Source of the DNA: an uncultured Clostridia bacterium
GTDB taxonomy: Bacteria; Bacillota; Clostridia; Christensenellales; Borkfalkiaceae
Assembly (NCBI GenBank): GCA_947589585.1
Contig: CANQCA010000030.1
Span: forward strand, 1 to 14,509
Reading direction: 5' to 3'
Length of the DNA stretch: 14,509 bases
A program made the position numbers and the translations under genes. Shown here one piece after another: positions 5,949 to 12,771 of this stretch. The first letter of the stretch is position 1. Each line of letters starts with the position of its first letter. The notes under the pieces were generated by a model, which did not search any database, was not told the DNA's origin, and saw only the letters and a list, made by a program, of their open reading frames with translations.

Positions 5949-7933
5949 ATCGTTTTGATTATACCACTTCTCAGGAAATATTTCAAGCCCCCTTGCCCGC
6001 CTCCGATAAAGAGATCGGCGCCGAGCGCTTCCTCTCCCTCGAGGTCGACCTCGATAACTGCGCCGCATACCTCTATCGTGAGCTTGGAACGCGTCTCGTA
6101 GCAGAATTTCATCCCCGCGACGATTTGCGTCTTTCCGAACGTCACCTCTTTTTGCATAAGGCCCGTGGGGATCTCTTCATAGGCATACACCTTCTCCGCC
6201 GAGAGGTAGACGGCGCGGTTGATCCCGCTGAGTTCCTCTTCGGAAAGGACGAAGACGGCGTCGAGCCGTTCGTCGCAAGTGCGGGCGAGAAAATCCCTGC
6301 TGTCCCGCACGCCGATCCCGCCGTCGAGGATGAGGATGCGATCGTTTGTCGTACGCACGAGGGCGGCCGAACCCGTATGCGAAGTATACACATCGATGCG
6401 CACGCCCGCGGGGACGATGTTCTCGAGGGCGATGCAAAGGGCGAAGACGACGAGAAGCCCAGCCGCCGCACCGAGGCGCGGAACGGTGCGCAGGCGGAAA
6501 CGCTCCGAGAGGATGAGCGAGGCGATTAGATAGGCCGTTCCGCCCGCCCCGAGCGAGAGGCCCGTGAGCACAAAGCTGAAGTCCCCCGCCGAGATGACCA
6601 GAAGAAAGAGGGATAAAAGCCCCCTCGGCAGGACGAGAAAGAAGCCCGCCGCGGGCGGAATGATGAGGGCGAGCACGGAAAAGATCAATACCGTCAGGAA
6701 AAATACGGGAAGGAGGGGTATGAGGAAGAGGTTGAGCACGAATCCCCAGACGGAGAAGAAGCCGAACGCTTCCCAGAGGATGGGAAGGGTAAAGAGCTGT
6801 ACGGCGAGATTGGCGGAGAGATAGGATGTGAGAAAACGGGGCAGGTGCGGGATCTTTGCAAAAAGACGGGAAAGGCTTCCCGAAAAGAGGGCGAGGCCCA
6901 AACACGCCCCGAAGGAGAGACGGAACCCGACGGAGAGGAAGTCGGCGGGGTCGATGAGGAGCACCACGATGGCGGCGAGGGAGATAGATTGCAGGAAGTC
7001 GTACTTCCGCCCATATGCCCGATAGGCCCCGAGGACTGCGCACATGACGACGGCGCGCACCGAGGAGACGGTGAAGGCGCACAGGGCGCTGTAGAAGAGG
7101 ATGACGGCGATCGCGGGGAAGACGCCCCAACGCTTCTTTCTGAAGAGAAGGAGCACCGCGCCGAACAGGATGCCGATGTGCAGGCCCGAGACGGCGAAGA
7201 TGTGCGCGATGCCGCCCGTCCGCACTTCATCGAGGAGCCCCTCGTCCATCCCGCCCGAATTGCCCGTGAGAAGGGCATAGGCGATCTGCGCCTCTTCGCT
7301 CCCCATGTGCCCGTCCAGCCGATCGTAGAGGGCGGATGAAATGCGGAGAAGAAAGTTGCCGCTCGTGCCCGTTTTCTCAAACGAAATATCCGCGCAGGTG
7401 TAGCGGATATCGCGATAAAAATGATAAAGCGCGCGGCTATCCTCGGACATGGGTAGGTCGTAACGCTTCACCTTCGCTTCAAAGGCCAGAATATCACCCG
7501 CGCGGACGAGCTCGGAATCCACTGTTACCGAGAACTTTCCGCCCACGGAAGCCCCGTCGAAGGAGACGCTCTCGAGGAGCACGTAGCTGCGGCCGTTTTC
7601 CACCGTGAAGGAGGCGACCGTTCCCGCGACGAAGTACGTCCCCTCTTCGGGACCGCTCAAATAGCGCTTCGTGTAGAGACGGGCGGTGCCCGCCCCGATC
7701 CCGCCGAAAAGGAGCGTAAGTCCGAGAAGAAGACTTACCCTTCTCAAGGAGAGCGGGAAGAGTGCAAAGCCCAAAAAGATGAGACAAAACAAAAAATCGG
7801 AGGGCCGGACGCTCCCCAGCGTGATGCGGAAACAGAGAAAGATCCCGAAGACAAGTCCGAACGCGCAAAAGACGAGGATGCGAAAATTGATGCGCGGCAA
7901 ACGCCGCTTTTTCTCTTCCACGCACTTCTCCAT
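5945..7933 (-). CDS. comEC: ComEC/Rec2-type DNA-uptake membrane protein with degenerate C-terminal domain
   Basis: A 662-residue multi-spanning protein, a bit shorter than the usual 700-800. In naturally competent bacteria ComEC is the inner-membrane channel for single-stranded DNA. Order of parts: N-terminal helices (about 18-90), an extracytoplasmic OB-like region (about 95-200), then the competence domain with TGNSGGMDEGLLDEVRTGG and the hallmark IAHIFAVSGLHIGILFG (around residues 240-258), many helices to about 505, then a metallo-beta-lactamase-like tail (about 510-662). In that tail DGG is kept (RILILDGGIG), but the zinc motif, normally about LTHPHADHIGG, reads VLSEEELSGIN, with no histidines, so it should not cut DNA. 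ATG 7933 follows GAGGGG. The stop overlaps the holA start (ATGA). No other competence genes are in the window, so DNA uptake is unproven. Confidence 0.92.
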   Translation of the reverse strand: MEKCVEEKKRRLPRINFRILVFCAFGLVFGIFLCFRITLGSVRPSDFLFCLIFLGFALFPLSLRRVSLLLGLTLLFGGIGAGTARLYTKRYLSGPEEGTYFVAGTVASFTVENGRSYVLLESVSFDGASVGGKFSVTVDSELVRAGDILAFEAKVKRYDLPMSEDSRALYHFYRDIRYTCADISFEKTGTSGNFLLRISSALYDRLDGHMGSEEAQIAYALLTGNSGGMDEGLLDEVRTGGIAHIFAVSGLHIGILFGAVLLLFRKKRWGVFPAIAVILFYSALCAFTVSSVRAVVMCAVLGAYRAYGRKYDFLQSISLAAIVVLLIDPADFLSVGFRLSFGACLGLALFSGSLSRLFAKIPHLPRFLTSYLSANLAVQLFTLPILWEAFGFFSVWGFVLNLFLIPLLPVFFLTVLIFSVLALIIPPAAGFFLVLPRGLLSLFLLVISAGDFSFVLTGLSLGAGGTAYLIASLILSERFRLRTVPRLGAAAGLLVVFALCIALENIVPAGVRIDVYTSHTGSAALVRTTNDRILILDGGIGVRDSRDFLARTCDERLDAVFVLSEEELSGINRAVYLSAEKVYAYEEIPTGLMQKEVTFGKTQIVAGMKFCYETRSKLTIEVCGAVIEVDLEGEEALGADLFIGGGQGGLKYFLRSGIIKTI
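5958..5986 (-). promoter_or_regulatory. Promoter-like sequence inside the end of comEC, just before holA
   Basis: On the minus strand TTGAAA (5986-5981), exactly 17 nt, then TATAAT (5963-5958). The holA ATG begins only nine bases after the TATAAT, so a transcript from here would have a leader of about one to three bases. The same bases encode the last residues of ComEC, so chance is possible. Confidence 0.5.
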
Positions 7934-7984
7934 GGCCGTCCCCTCTTTTGTGTCGGCGCCCCGTCCGTGCGCCTTCCTGCATCT

Positions 7985-8013
7985 ATTATAAACGCGTGCG
8001 TGAAATTTCGCAA
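7985..8013 (-). promoter_or_regulatory. Sigma-A-like promoter of comEC-holA
   Basis: On the minus strand TTGCGA (8013-8008), a 17-nt spacer and TATAAT (7990-7985), about 50 nt before the comEC ATG. It is back to back with the promoter of the protease gene at 8103-8131. The roughly 90 bases between them are A/T-rich with one weak stem (CCCG/CGGG, 8051-8064) and no gene. Confidence 0.72.
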
Positions 8014-8102
8014 CCCATAACGGGAAATTTTCAAAGCGCCCCTTTTCTTTCCCGAAAACGCGGGCAAAAAAAAGAGATTTTCCCCGTCCTGTTGCATTTT
8101 AA

Positions 8103-8131
8103 TGGACATCCTCCCCCATAAATGGTATAAT
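8103..8131 (+). promoter_or_regulatory. Promoter of the protease-serpin unit
   Basis: TGGACA (8103-8108), a 17-nt spacer and a perfect TATAAT (8126-8131). Transcription would begin near 8138, just at the foot of a leader hairpin (GGGTCC 8140-8145, loop GGAAA, GGACCC 8151-8156). The leader of about 33 nt ends in GAGGAACCC before the ATG at 8171. Confidence 0.7.
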
Positions 8132-8139
8132 CGGATCGG

Positions 8140-8156
8140 GGGTCCGGAAAGGACCC
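8140..8156 (+). promoter_or_regulatory. 5' leader hairpin of the M4 protease gene
   Basis: A perfect 6-bp stem GGGTCC/GGACCC with loop GGAAA starting almost at the predicted 5' end of the transcript and ending about 4 nt before GAGG. A position at the very 5' end is typical of transcript-stabilising stems; there is no T run after it, so it is not a terminator. Confidence 0.5.
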
Positions 8157-8170
8157 TTCGCGAGGAACCC

Positions 8171-9703
8171 ATGAAAAAATCCATCCTGCCCGCCGCGGCC
8201 TGTCTGCTGCTTTCCGGCCTCTTTGCGGCGCAAATTTTGCCGAAGACGTCGCCCGTCTGCACCCTTGCCGCCGGCCACCAATGCGCCGTAGCGCACCTTG
8301 TGGATCTTCGGGGCGAGACCGTCGAAGCGGAGATCGACTTTGTGGCGAGCCCTTCCGATCCCACCCGCGGCACCTACTATCTCGCCGACTACAAGCGAAA
8401 TATCATCGCCTACACGAATTGGTCAAGCAAGAGCGTCTACTCTTCCCCCTTCGAGGACGGCTTCGACAGAACGGCCGTCTCCGTCTTTTTGAGTATCGTC
8501 AAGGCATACGATTTCTACACCGAGGCAAACATCGGGGCGGATATCCGCGGCATCGACGGCGCAAACGACGAGGTTTGGGGAAATGCGGACGAACGCGGGG
8601 AGATCCCCATCTATATCTACCCCCACTACAATGCGGGCGGGAACCGCCAGAACGCTTCCTTCGGCTATGATGAGGAAGCGAAGACGGCCTATATCATCGT
8701 CGGCGACGGGGATGCGGAAGGCCCCCTCTTCGAGCAGGGAAGGGCGGTGGATATCCTTGCCCACGAATACCAACACGGGATCACGTCCTTCCTCTCCGGT
8801 CTCGGGCATGAGAATGCGGCGGGCGCGCTCAACGAAAGCATCTCGGATATCTTCGGCGCCCTCGTCGAGGGGCACGACCCCGCCGAGGATGCATTCTGGG
8901 AGATGGGCGAGGACGGCGTTCCCGCGGGCAGCCCCGCCGTGCGTTCCATGAAAGCCCCCTCCGCAGAGTATGCGACGACGGTGCAGGACGCCTTCCCCGA
9001 ATGCCACCTTGAGGGAAGCCACTCTGCCCACGGAAATTGTGATGCGGGCGGCGTGCACTTCAACAGCACCATCGCGACGAACATGCAATACCGCCTCTAC
9101 AAGCGGATGCCCGCTTATTTCACCCGCGAGCGCATCGGAAAGCTGTGGTATCAAACGCTGTGCAAGCTCGAAAGCGACGCTACCTTCCACGATTTCGGAC
9201 GTGCCTTCATGCAGGCGGCGATCGGGCTCGGCCTATCCTTTGAGGCGCAGACTGCCGCATACGAAGAGCTCACGGCGAGCGGACTCCTTACGGCGGAGGA
9301 TGCCTTCTGCACCGTCACCCGCCTCGATGCGGACGGCAGCGTCCTCTCCAAAACGCTTGCAAGCGCGGGCGATCCCCTTCCGCTTGAGGAGCCTGCGGCG
9401 CGCGAAGGGTTTGCGTTCGAAGGCTGGTACCTCGACGCCGCCTTCACGCAGAGGGCGCAGGGGACGGTTGCGGGCGATCTGTCCCTCTATGCGAAATGGA
9501 CGGCGCTCCCCGCGGAAAATCCCTCGGGGCCCGATGAAGGTGCTTCGGGCGGAGAAGAGCTCCCCGGCGAGAGCGGCGGAAAGCAGCCCGAAAAAGCCTT
9601 TCCAGCATGGGCGATCGGCGTCGTTTGCGGTGGGCTTATCGCGGGCATGGGTGCCACCGTTTTCGTCATATGGTTCGTAAAACACAAAAAACGCAAAAAA
9701 TAA
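8171..9703 (+). CDS. Membrane-anchored M4 (thermolysin-like) metalloprotease
   Basis: A 510-residue protein. ATG 8171 is chosen for its GAGG site and because a signal peptide follows at once (KKSILPAAACLLLSGLFAA); an in-frame ATG at 8102 lies before the promoter -10. The M4 zinc site is complete: HEYQH (198-202, the HExxH motif) and NESISDIFG (Glu222, third zinc ligand), and the later catalytic His is at 296 in GGVHFNST. Other thermolysin-like stretches are IIVGDGDAEGP and WEMGEDGVPAG. After about residue 380 comes an InlB/Flg_new-type repeat (EGFAFEGWYLDAAF...LSLYAKWTA), a Gly/Pro/Glu linker, a membrane helix (about 477-503) and a KHKKRKK tail, so the enzyme stays on the cell surface. Only some 25 residues separate the signal from the mature-like part; the long M4 propeptide is missing. 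Confidence 0.9.
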   Translation: MKKSILPAAACLLLSGLFAAQILPKTSPVCTLAAGHQCAVAHLVDLRGETVEAEIDFVASPSDPTRGTYYLADYKRNIIAYTNWSSKSVYSSPFEDGFDRTAVSVFLSIVKAYDFYTEANIGADIRGIDGANDEVWGNADERGEIPIYIYPHYNAGGNRQNASFGYDEEAKTAYIIVGDGDAEGPLFEQGRAVDILAHEYQHGITSFLSGLGHENAAGALNESISDIFGALVEGHDPAEDAFWEMGEDGVPAGSPAVRSMKAPSAEYATTVQDAFPECHLEGSHSAHGNCDAGGVHFNSTIATNMQYRLYKRMPAYFTRERIGKLWYQTLCKLESDATFHDFGRAFMQAAIGLGLSFEAQTAAYEELTASGLLTAEDAFCTVTRLDADGSVLSKTLASAGDPLPLEEPAAREGFAFEGWYLDAAFTQRAQGTVAGDLSLYAKWTALPAENPSGPDEGASGGEELPGESGGKQPEKAFPAWAIGVVCGGLIAGMGATVFVIWFVKHKKRKK

Positions 9704-9773
9704 TTCTTTTTTCGGGTGAGTAAAAATCTTCCCTCTTTCGTCTATAGTATAGAATATGTTTCGGAGGAAAATC

Positions 9774-11159
9774 ATGAAAAAACTCTTTCTCGCGCTCACT
9801 TCCATTCCCCTTGCGGGGTTGCTCCTCTGTGCTTCCGCATGCGGCGTCTCGCCTAAGATCCCGGGCGGCGATCCCAACGAAAATAGCGGCGATATCGGCG
9901 GGCAGGAGGTGGACGGCGCAAACATGCTTGCGCGTTTCCGCGGGAAAATTTCTCCCCTTACCTATGCGGAGCGGCAATCGGCGGAATTTATCTCCCTGAA
10001 GGAGAGTGCGGAGAGCTTCGCCGCGGCGTTCACGGGGGCTGTAAGCGCGGCTTACACGAAGGGCGGCAACTTCGCCGTCTCGCCGCTTTCCGTTTATATG
10101 GCGCTCTCCCTCGCCGCGCAAACCGCTGCGGGCGAAACGAAGGAAGAGCTCCTCGCCGCCCTGAACACCGACGAGGGAAGCCTTCGCAGCGACTATTCCG
10201 CCCTCTACCGCTCCCTCGAGGCGGAATACCGCACGGGCGAGTACGAAGGGAACAAGCTCATCGGGTGCGTGGACCTTTCCAACTCCGTGTGGGTGGATAA
10301 GACAGTCCCCGCCAAGCAGGATTGTCTCGATATCCTCGCAAATGACTTTTATTGCACGAGCTATTCCGCCGACTTCAGCCTCGATAATCAGGCGGCAAAC
10401 AAGGCCGTCCGCGACTTTGTGAAAGAGCAGACGCGCGGGCTCATCGACCAAAACTTCGCCCTTTCCGATCAGACCGTCTTCGCCCTCATCAATACCCTGT
10501 ATCTCAAAGACGTGTGGAACACCTTCGGCGCCGATCTCGGCTTCACAAAGGAGAATCATGCCTTCCGCAACGCCGACGGCAGCACGACCGACGAGAAACT
10601 TCTCGAAGGCGACTTCAGCGTCGGGCGGAAGGTCGAAACCGACCGCTATACCCACTTTTTCACCTCGACCGCGAACGGCTACAAGCTCAAATTCATCCTC
10701 CCCAAGGACGGCTACACCGCAAAGGAGCTCTGCACGGAGGACGTGCTCGCCGAGGTCAACGCCATCACCGAGTACAATGGCATCGACGAGGCGAACGATA
10801 TCCGCTATCATACGCGCTGCATCTTCCCCGAGTTCACCGCCGAGTACGACGAGGACGTCGTTCCCCTTCTCGAGGAAGCCTTCGGGATCGAAGCCCTCTT
10901 CTCCCCCTCGGCATGCGACCTTACGGCGATGACGGATGTGGGTGCCTATTGCAGTGCGGTGCAGCATGTGACCAAGCTCAATGTGGATAAGACGGGCGTC
11001 GAGGGGGCCGCCGTCACCGTTATGATGGATGAGGCGACCGCCATGCCCCCTGTATACGAGGATGTATATGAAGATTTCCTCGTTGACCGCGCGTTCGTCT
11101 TCATTCTCACCGACCGCTACGATACCACTTTGTTCTCGGGCATTGTGAATAAGGTGTGA
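9774..11159 (+). CDS. Serpin-family protease inhibitor, probable lipoprotein
   Basis: A 461-residue protein, slightly longer than a serpin core (about 370-400) because of an exported N-terminus. ATG 9774 has GGAGG six bases upstream; the ATG at 9756 lacks a site. The signal (KKLFLALTSIPLAGLLLC) ends in CASAC, a weak lipobox with Cys23 as the likely lipid-bearing residue, then a Gly/Asn/Asp-rich spacer to about residue 50. Serpin marks: NFAVSPLSVYMALSLAAQTA, ALINTLYLKDVW, and the C-terminal ending RAFVFILTDRYDTTLFSGIV. The reactive-loop hinge is KTGVEGAAVTV (from residue 406) followed by MMDEATAMPP; the small residues needed for loop insertion are mostly kept, so it may be inhibitory, with the scissile bond near Thr-Ala (inference). 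The gene is 70 nt behind the protease with no terminator between. Confidence 0.92.
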   Translation: MKKLFLALTSIPLAGLLLCASACGVSPKIPGGDPNENSGDIGGQEVDGANMLARFRGKISPLTYAERQSAEFISLKESAESFAAAFTGAVSAAYTKGGNFAVSPLSVYMALSLAAQTAAGETKEELLAALNTDEGSLRSDYSALYRSLEAEYRTGEYEGNKLIGCVDLSNSVWVDKTVPAKQDCLDILANDFYCTSYSADFSLDNQAANKAVRDFVKEQTRGLIDQNFALSDQTVFALINTLYLKDVWNTFGADLGFTKENHAFRNADGSTTDEKLLEGDFSVGRKVETDRYTHFFTSTANGYKLKFILPKDGYTAKELCTEDVLAEVNAITEYNGIDEANDIRYHTRCIFPEFTAEYDEDVVPLLEEAFGIEALFSPSACDLTAMTDVGAYCSAVQHVTKLNVDKTGVEGAAVTVMMDEATAMPPVYEDVYEDFLVDRAFVFILTDRYDTTLFSGIVNKV

Positions 11160-11188
11160 GACCATTCCCCTGCGGAACAGGCGATGAC

Positions 11189-11299
11189 CTGCCCCCGTTT
11201 ACGGGGGCGGGTGACGAGCGAAGTGAGACAGGTGGGGGCTTCCCCTATTCAACCCCCACCACCGCCTATCGGCGGAGCCGCCCCCTTCAAAGGGGGCAG
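11189..11299. repeat. GC-rich inverted-repeat element A (REP/BIME-like)
   Basis: Two inverted copies of one unit face each other. Left arm: CTGCCCCC-6nt-GGGGGCGG (11189-11210); right arm: GCCGCCCCC-6nt-GGGGGCAG (11277-11299). Each arm is itself a dyad, and the inner ends pair again as TGGGGG (11233-11238) with CCCCCA (11253-11258). A further perfect stem is CCGCC-TATC-GGCGG (11262-11275). It has no coding frame of note. The arrangement equals that of the element at 12198-12334. The remaining bases to the upp terminator (11300-11360) hold a T/A-rich stretch without a recognisable feature. Confidence 0.72.
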
Positions 11300-11360
11300 C
11301 TTTATCCCCTCATCCAACACGACGCAGTATTGCGTAGCTTATACGCGTTTCGCAAAAAAC

Positions 11361-11398
11361 AAAGTAAAAAACGGGCCTTCGCCCGTTTTTTTTACTTT
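11361..11398. terminator. Bidirectional terminator of upp and the serpin unit
   Basis: ACGGGC-CTTC-GCCCGT (11371-11386) is extended by AAAGTAAAAA before and TTTTTTTACTTT after, giving a long perfect dyad with a T run on each strand. The upp stop codon (11394-11392) lies inside the outer arm, so the stem forms right at the end of translation. It also catches plus-strand transcripts arriving from the serpin gene. Confidence 0.92.
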
Positions 11399-12030
11399 GT
11401 ACCGAATAGCCTGTCGCCGGCGTCGCCCAAACCGGGCAGGATATAGCCGCAATCATTGAGCTCTCTGTCCAAAGTGGAGACGTAGATCTTCACATCGGGG
11501 TGCGCCTTCGCGACCGTTTCCACCCCTTGCGGCGCGGCGATGATCGCCATGAACTTGATATGCTTTGCGCCCCGCTTTTTGAGGGCGGTGAGGGCGTCGC
11601 ACGCGGAGCCCCCCGTCGCGAGCATGGGATCCACCAAAAACACGGTCTTATCTTCGATGCCGTCGGGAAGTTTTAAGTAGTATTCGCAGGGCTGCAGCGT
11701 CTTCTCGTCGCGATACATGCCGATGTGCCCGACACGCGCCGTGGGGAAGACCTTGTGTACGCCGTTCACCATCCCCAGCCCCGCCCGAAGGATGGGCACG
11801 ATGGCGACGCTCTCCTCGGGAATACGCCATTGCACCGTCCGCTCGAGGGGAGTTTCCACCTCGACGGGCATAAGCTCCACGTCGCGCATGCTCTCGTAGG
11901 TCATGATCGTCGTGATCTCCTCGATGAGTTCGCGGAACTCCTTCATGCCCGTATTTTTATCGCGGAGAATGGAGACCTTGTGCTTGATGAGAGGGTGGTC
12001 GAAGAGAAAAAGATTGGGATAATTTTCCAT
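11392..12030 (-). CDS. upp: Uracil phosphoribosyltransferase
   Basis: A 212-residue enzyme of typical length, joining uracil and PRPP to give UMP in pyrimidine salvage. Family marks: LFDHPLIKHKVSILRDKNT near the N-terminus, PILRAGLGMVNGV, the PRPP-binding VFLVDPMLATGGSA (the acidic D-P-M-x-A-T-G-G-S loop) and the uracil-binding C-terminus GYILPGLGDAGDRLFGTK. Start ATG 12030 has AGGAG seven bases upstream and the residues MENYPNLFLFDHP fit the family start; a longer in-frame version reaching 12168 would run across the promoter and is rejected. It stands alone as a single-gene unit with its own promoter about 100 nt upstream and a strong terminator overlapping its stop codon, and it is enclosed by two GC-rich dyad elements. 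Confidence 0.97.
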   Translation of the reverse strand: MENYPNLFLFDHPLIKHKVSILRDKNTGMKEFRELIEEITTIMTYESMRDVELMPVEVETPLERTVQWRIPEESVAIVPILRAGLGMVNGVHKVFPTARVGHIGMYRDEKTLQPCEYYLKLPDGIEDKTVFLVDPMLATGGSACDALTALKKRGAKHIKFMAIIAAPQGVETVAKAHPDVKIYVSTLDRELNDCGYILPGLGDAGDRLFGTK

Positions 12031-12139
12031 GCTTGTACTCCTTATTTTTTGAAAATTATCTATATAGACGAATTTTGTGGCACCCATGTCCGAGGTACGG
12101 CCTTCGGTTTTGTATTTTCGCGCCGTATGCTCTTTGGGT

Positions 12140-12168
12140 ATTGTATCACATTCTCTTGCCCCTGTCAA
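12140..12168 (-). promoter_or_regulatory. Strong promoter of upp
   Basis: On the minus strand a perfect TTGACA (12168-12163), 17-nt spacer, TACAAT (12145-12140). Transcription would start near 12133, leaving a leader of about 100 nt before the upp ATG. The leader (12031-12133) has only a weak stem (CCGA/TCGG) and an A/T-rich segment before the ribosome site; I do not recognise a pyrimidine-sensing element in it. Confidence 0.82.
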
Positions 12169-12197
12169 GCGCTGCGTAAAAAGGGCGTGCGATAATA

Positions 12198-12334
12198 AGC
12201 CTTACCCCTCAGGGGGGGAAGGTGGCACGGCCGCCCTTGGCCGTGACGAATGGGGGCGTCGTGTACGACATGATTGGAATGAACCCCCACCCGTCGCTAA
12301 CGCGACACCCTCCCCCTTTCTAAGGGGTAGGGCT
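12198..12334. repeat. GC-rich inverted-repeat element B (REP/BIME-like)
   Basis: Terminal inverted repeats of about 26 bp: the left end AAGCCTTACCCCTCAG... (12198 on) matches the reverse complement of the right end, AAGCCCTACCCCTTAG... (12334 back). Inside, each half carries its own stem: CACGGCC/GGCCGTG (12226-12245) on the left and GTCGC/GCGAC (12293-12306) on the right. The inner ends pair as TGGGGG (12251-12256) with CCCCCA (12284-12289), around a small GTCG/CGAC stem. So it is a pair of inverted units, with arms differing in sequence but keeping the fold. No protein is encoded. Confidence 0.75.
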
Positions 12335-12412
12335 TGCGGACTGCGTATGAGGGGATTCTTCGGGGAATTGCTTTCGCGGACAGTCGTATTGTCACTATCG
12401 CTCAGAACGACG
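12335..12412. repeat. Flank of element B, probable further dispersed repeat sequence
   Basis: On the minus strand this stretch contains GTCGTTCTGAGCGATAG (from 12412) and GAAGAATCCCCTCATACGC (from about 12363), words that I know as common parts of dispersed intergenic repeats in many bacterial genomes. Its ends GTCGT (12384-12388) and CGAC match inverted. The role is unknown, and assignment to the same element as 12198-12334 is tentative. Confidence 0.4.
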
Positions 12413-12457
12413 CGCTGACCCAAGGGCTTCGTATTTCAAAATAAATTTCAAAAACGA

Positions 12458-12486
12458 TTGACAATGCGCGCGGATTTGTTTAATAT
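12458..12486 (+). promoter_or_regulatory. Strong promoter of the structured RNA and the polyamine genes
   Basis: Perfect TTGACA (12458-12463), 17-nt spacer and TAATAT (12481-12486), preceded by an A/T-rich stretch (12431-12455) like an UP element. The expected start is near 12493, eight bases before the closing helix of the structured RNA. It is the best promoter-like sequence before the decarboxylase gene, 345 nt upstream of its ATG. Confidence 0.85.
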
Positions 12487-12728
12487 ATTAGTCGGATAGA
12501 ACTTTTACGCTCTTTCCGAGAGAGTCTTTCGGACCACTCCCCACGGGAGGCAAGGCCATACGGACAGCCGGGTCCACTGCCGATCGGCGGATCTTTCGCC
12601 TTATTGATCGAGATAAATCTCGAATTTTATAAGTTGGTTACTTTATAACCGCAATCGCATCGTGTGTGCGGACTTGTGAAAGGTCAATAAGAGTGTAAAA
12701 GTATTTTTGCTTTCGACTCTAAAAAACC

Positions 12729-12759
12729 TATCTCAGGCAGAACGCTGCCGGGGGAGATA
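12729..12759 (+). promoter_or_regulatory. Hairpin between RNA core and terminator
   Basis: TATCTC (12729-12734) pairs with GAGATA (12754-12759), and inside it GGCAG (12736-12740) pairs with CTGCC (12745-12749) around an AACG loop. It is followed by CCCTTTTC, a poor terminator tail on the plus strand. On the minus strand the same stem is followed by GGTTTTTT. It may be an accessory stem or part of an alternate fold of the leader. Confidence 0.55.
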
Positions 12760-12771
12760 CCCTTTTCAACG

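Noticed and set aside
4965..6068. holA starting at 6068
   Set aside because: The extra 40 residues are an Arg-rich reading of comEC coding sequence; the ATG overlapping the comEC stop gives the normal family start.
8051..8080. Terminator or operator between the comEC and protease promoters
   Set aside because: The CCCG/CGGG stem has only four pairs and no T run on the strand where it would be needed; it is likely chance in a purine-rich spacer.
9666..11165. Open frame of 499 codons on the minus strand opposite the serpin gene
   Set aside because: The plus strand encodes a recognisable serpin with signal and ribosome site; the antisense frame has low-complexity His/Gly/Glu/Val composition and no family match that I can see.
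11392..12168. Longer upp product starting at 12168
   Set aside because: The extension would run over the TTGACA-17-TACAAT promoter; ATG 12030 has a good AGGAG and the correct family start.
12729..12759. Second intrinsic terminator in the decarboxylase leader
   Set aside because: The stem has an asymmetric internal loop (A versus GGGG) and is followed by CCCTTTTC, not an immediate T run, so it is listed only as a hairpin.
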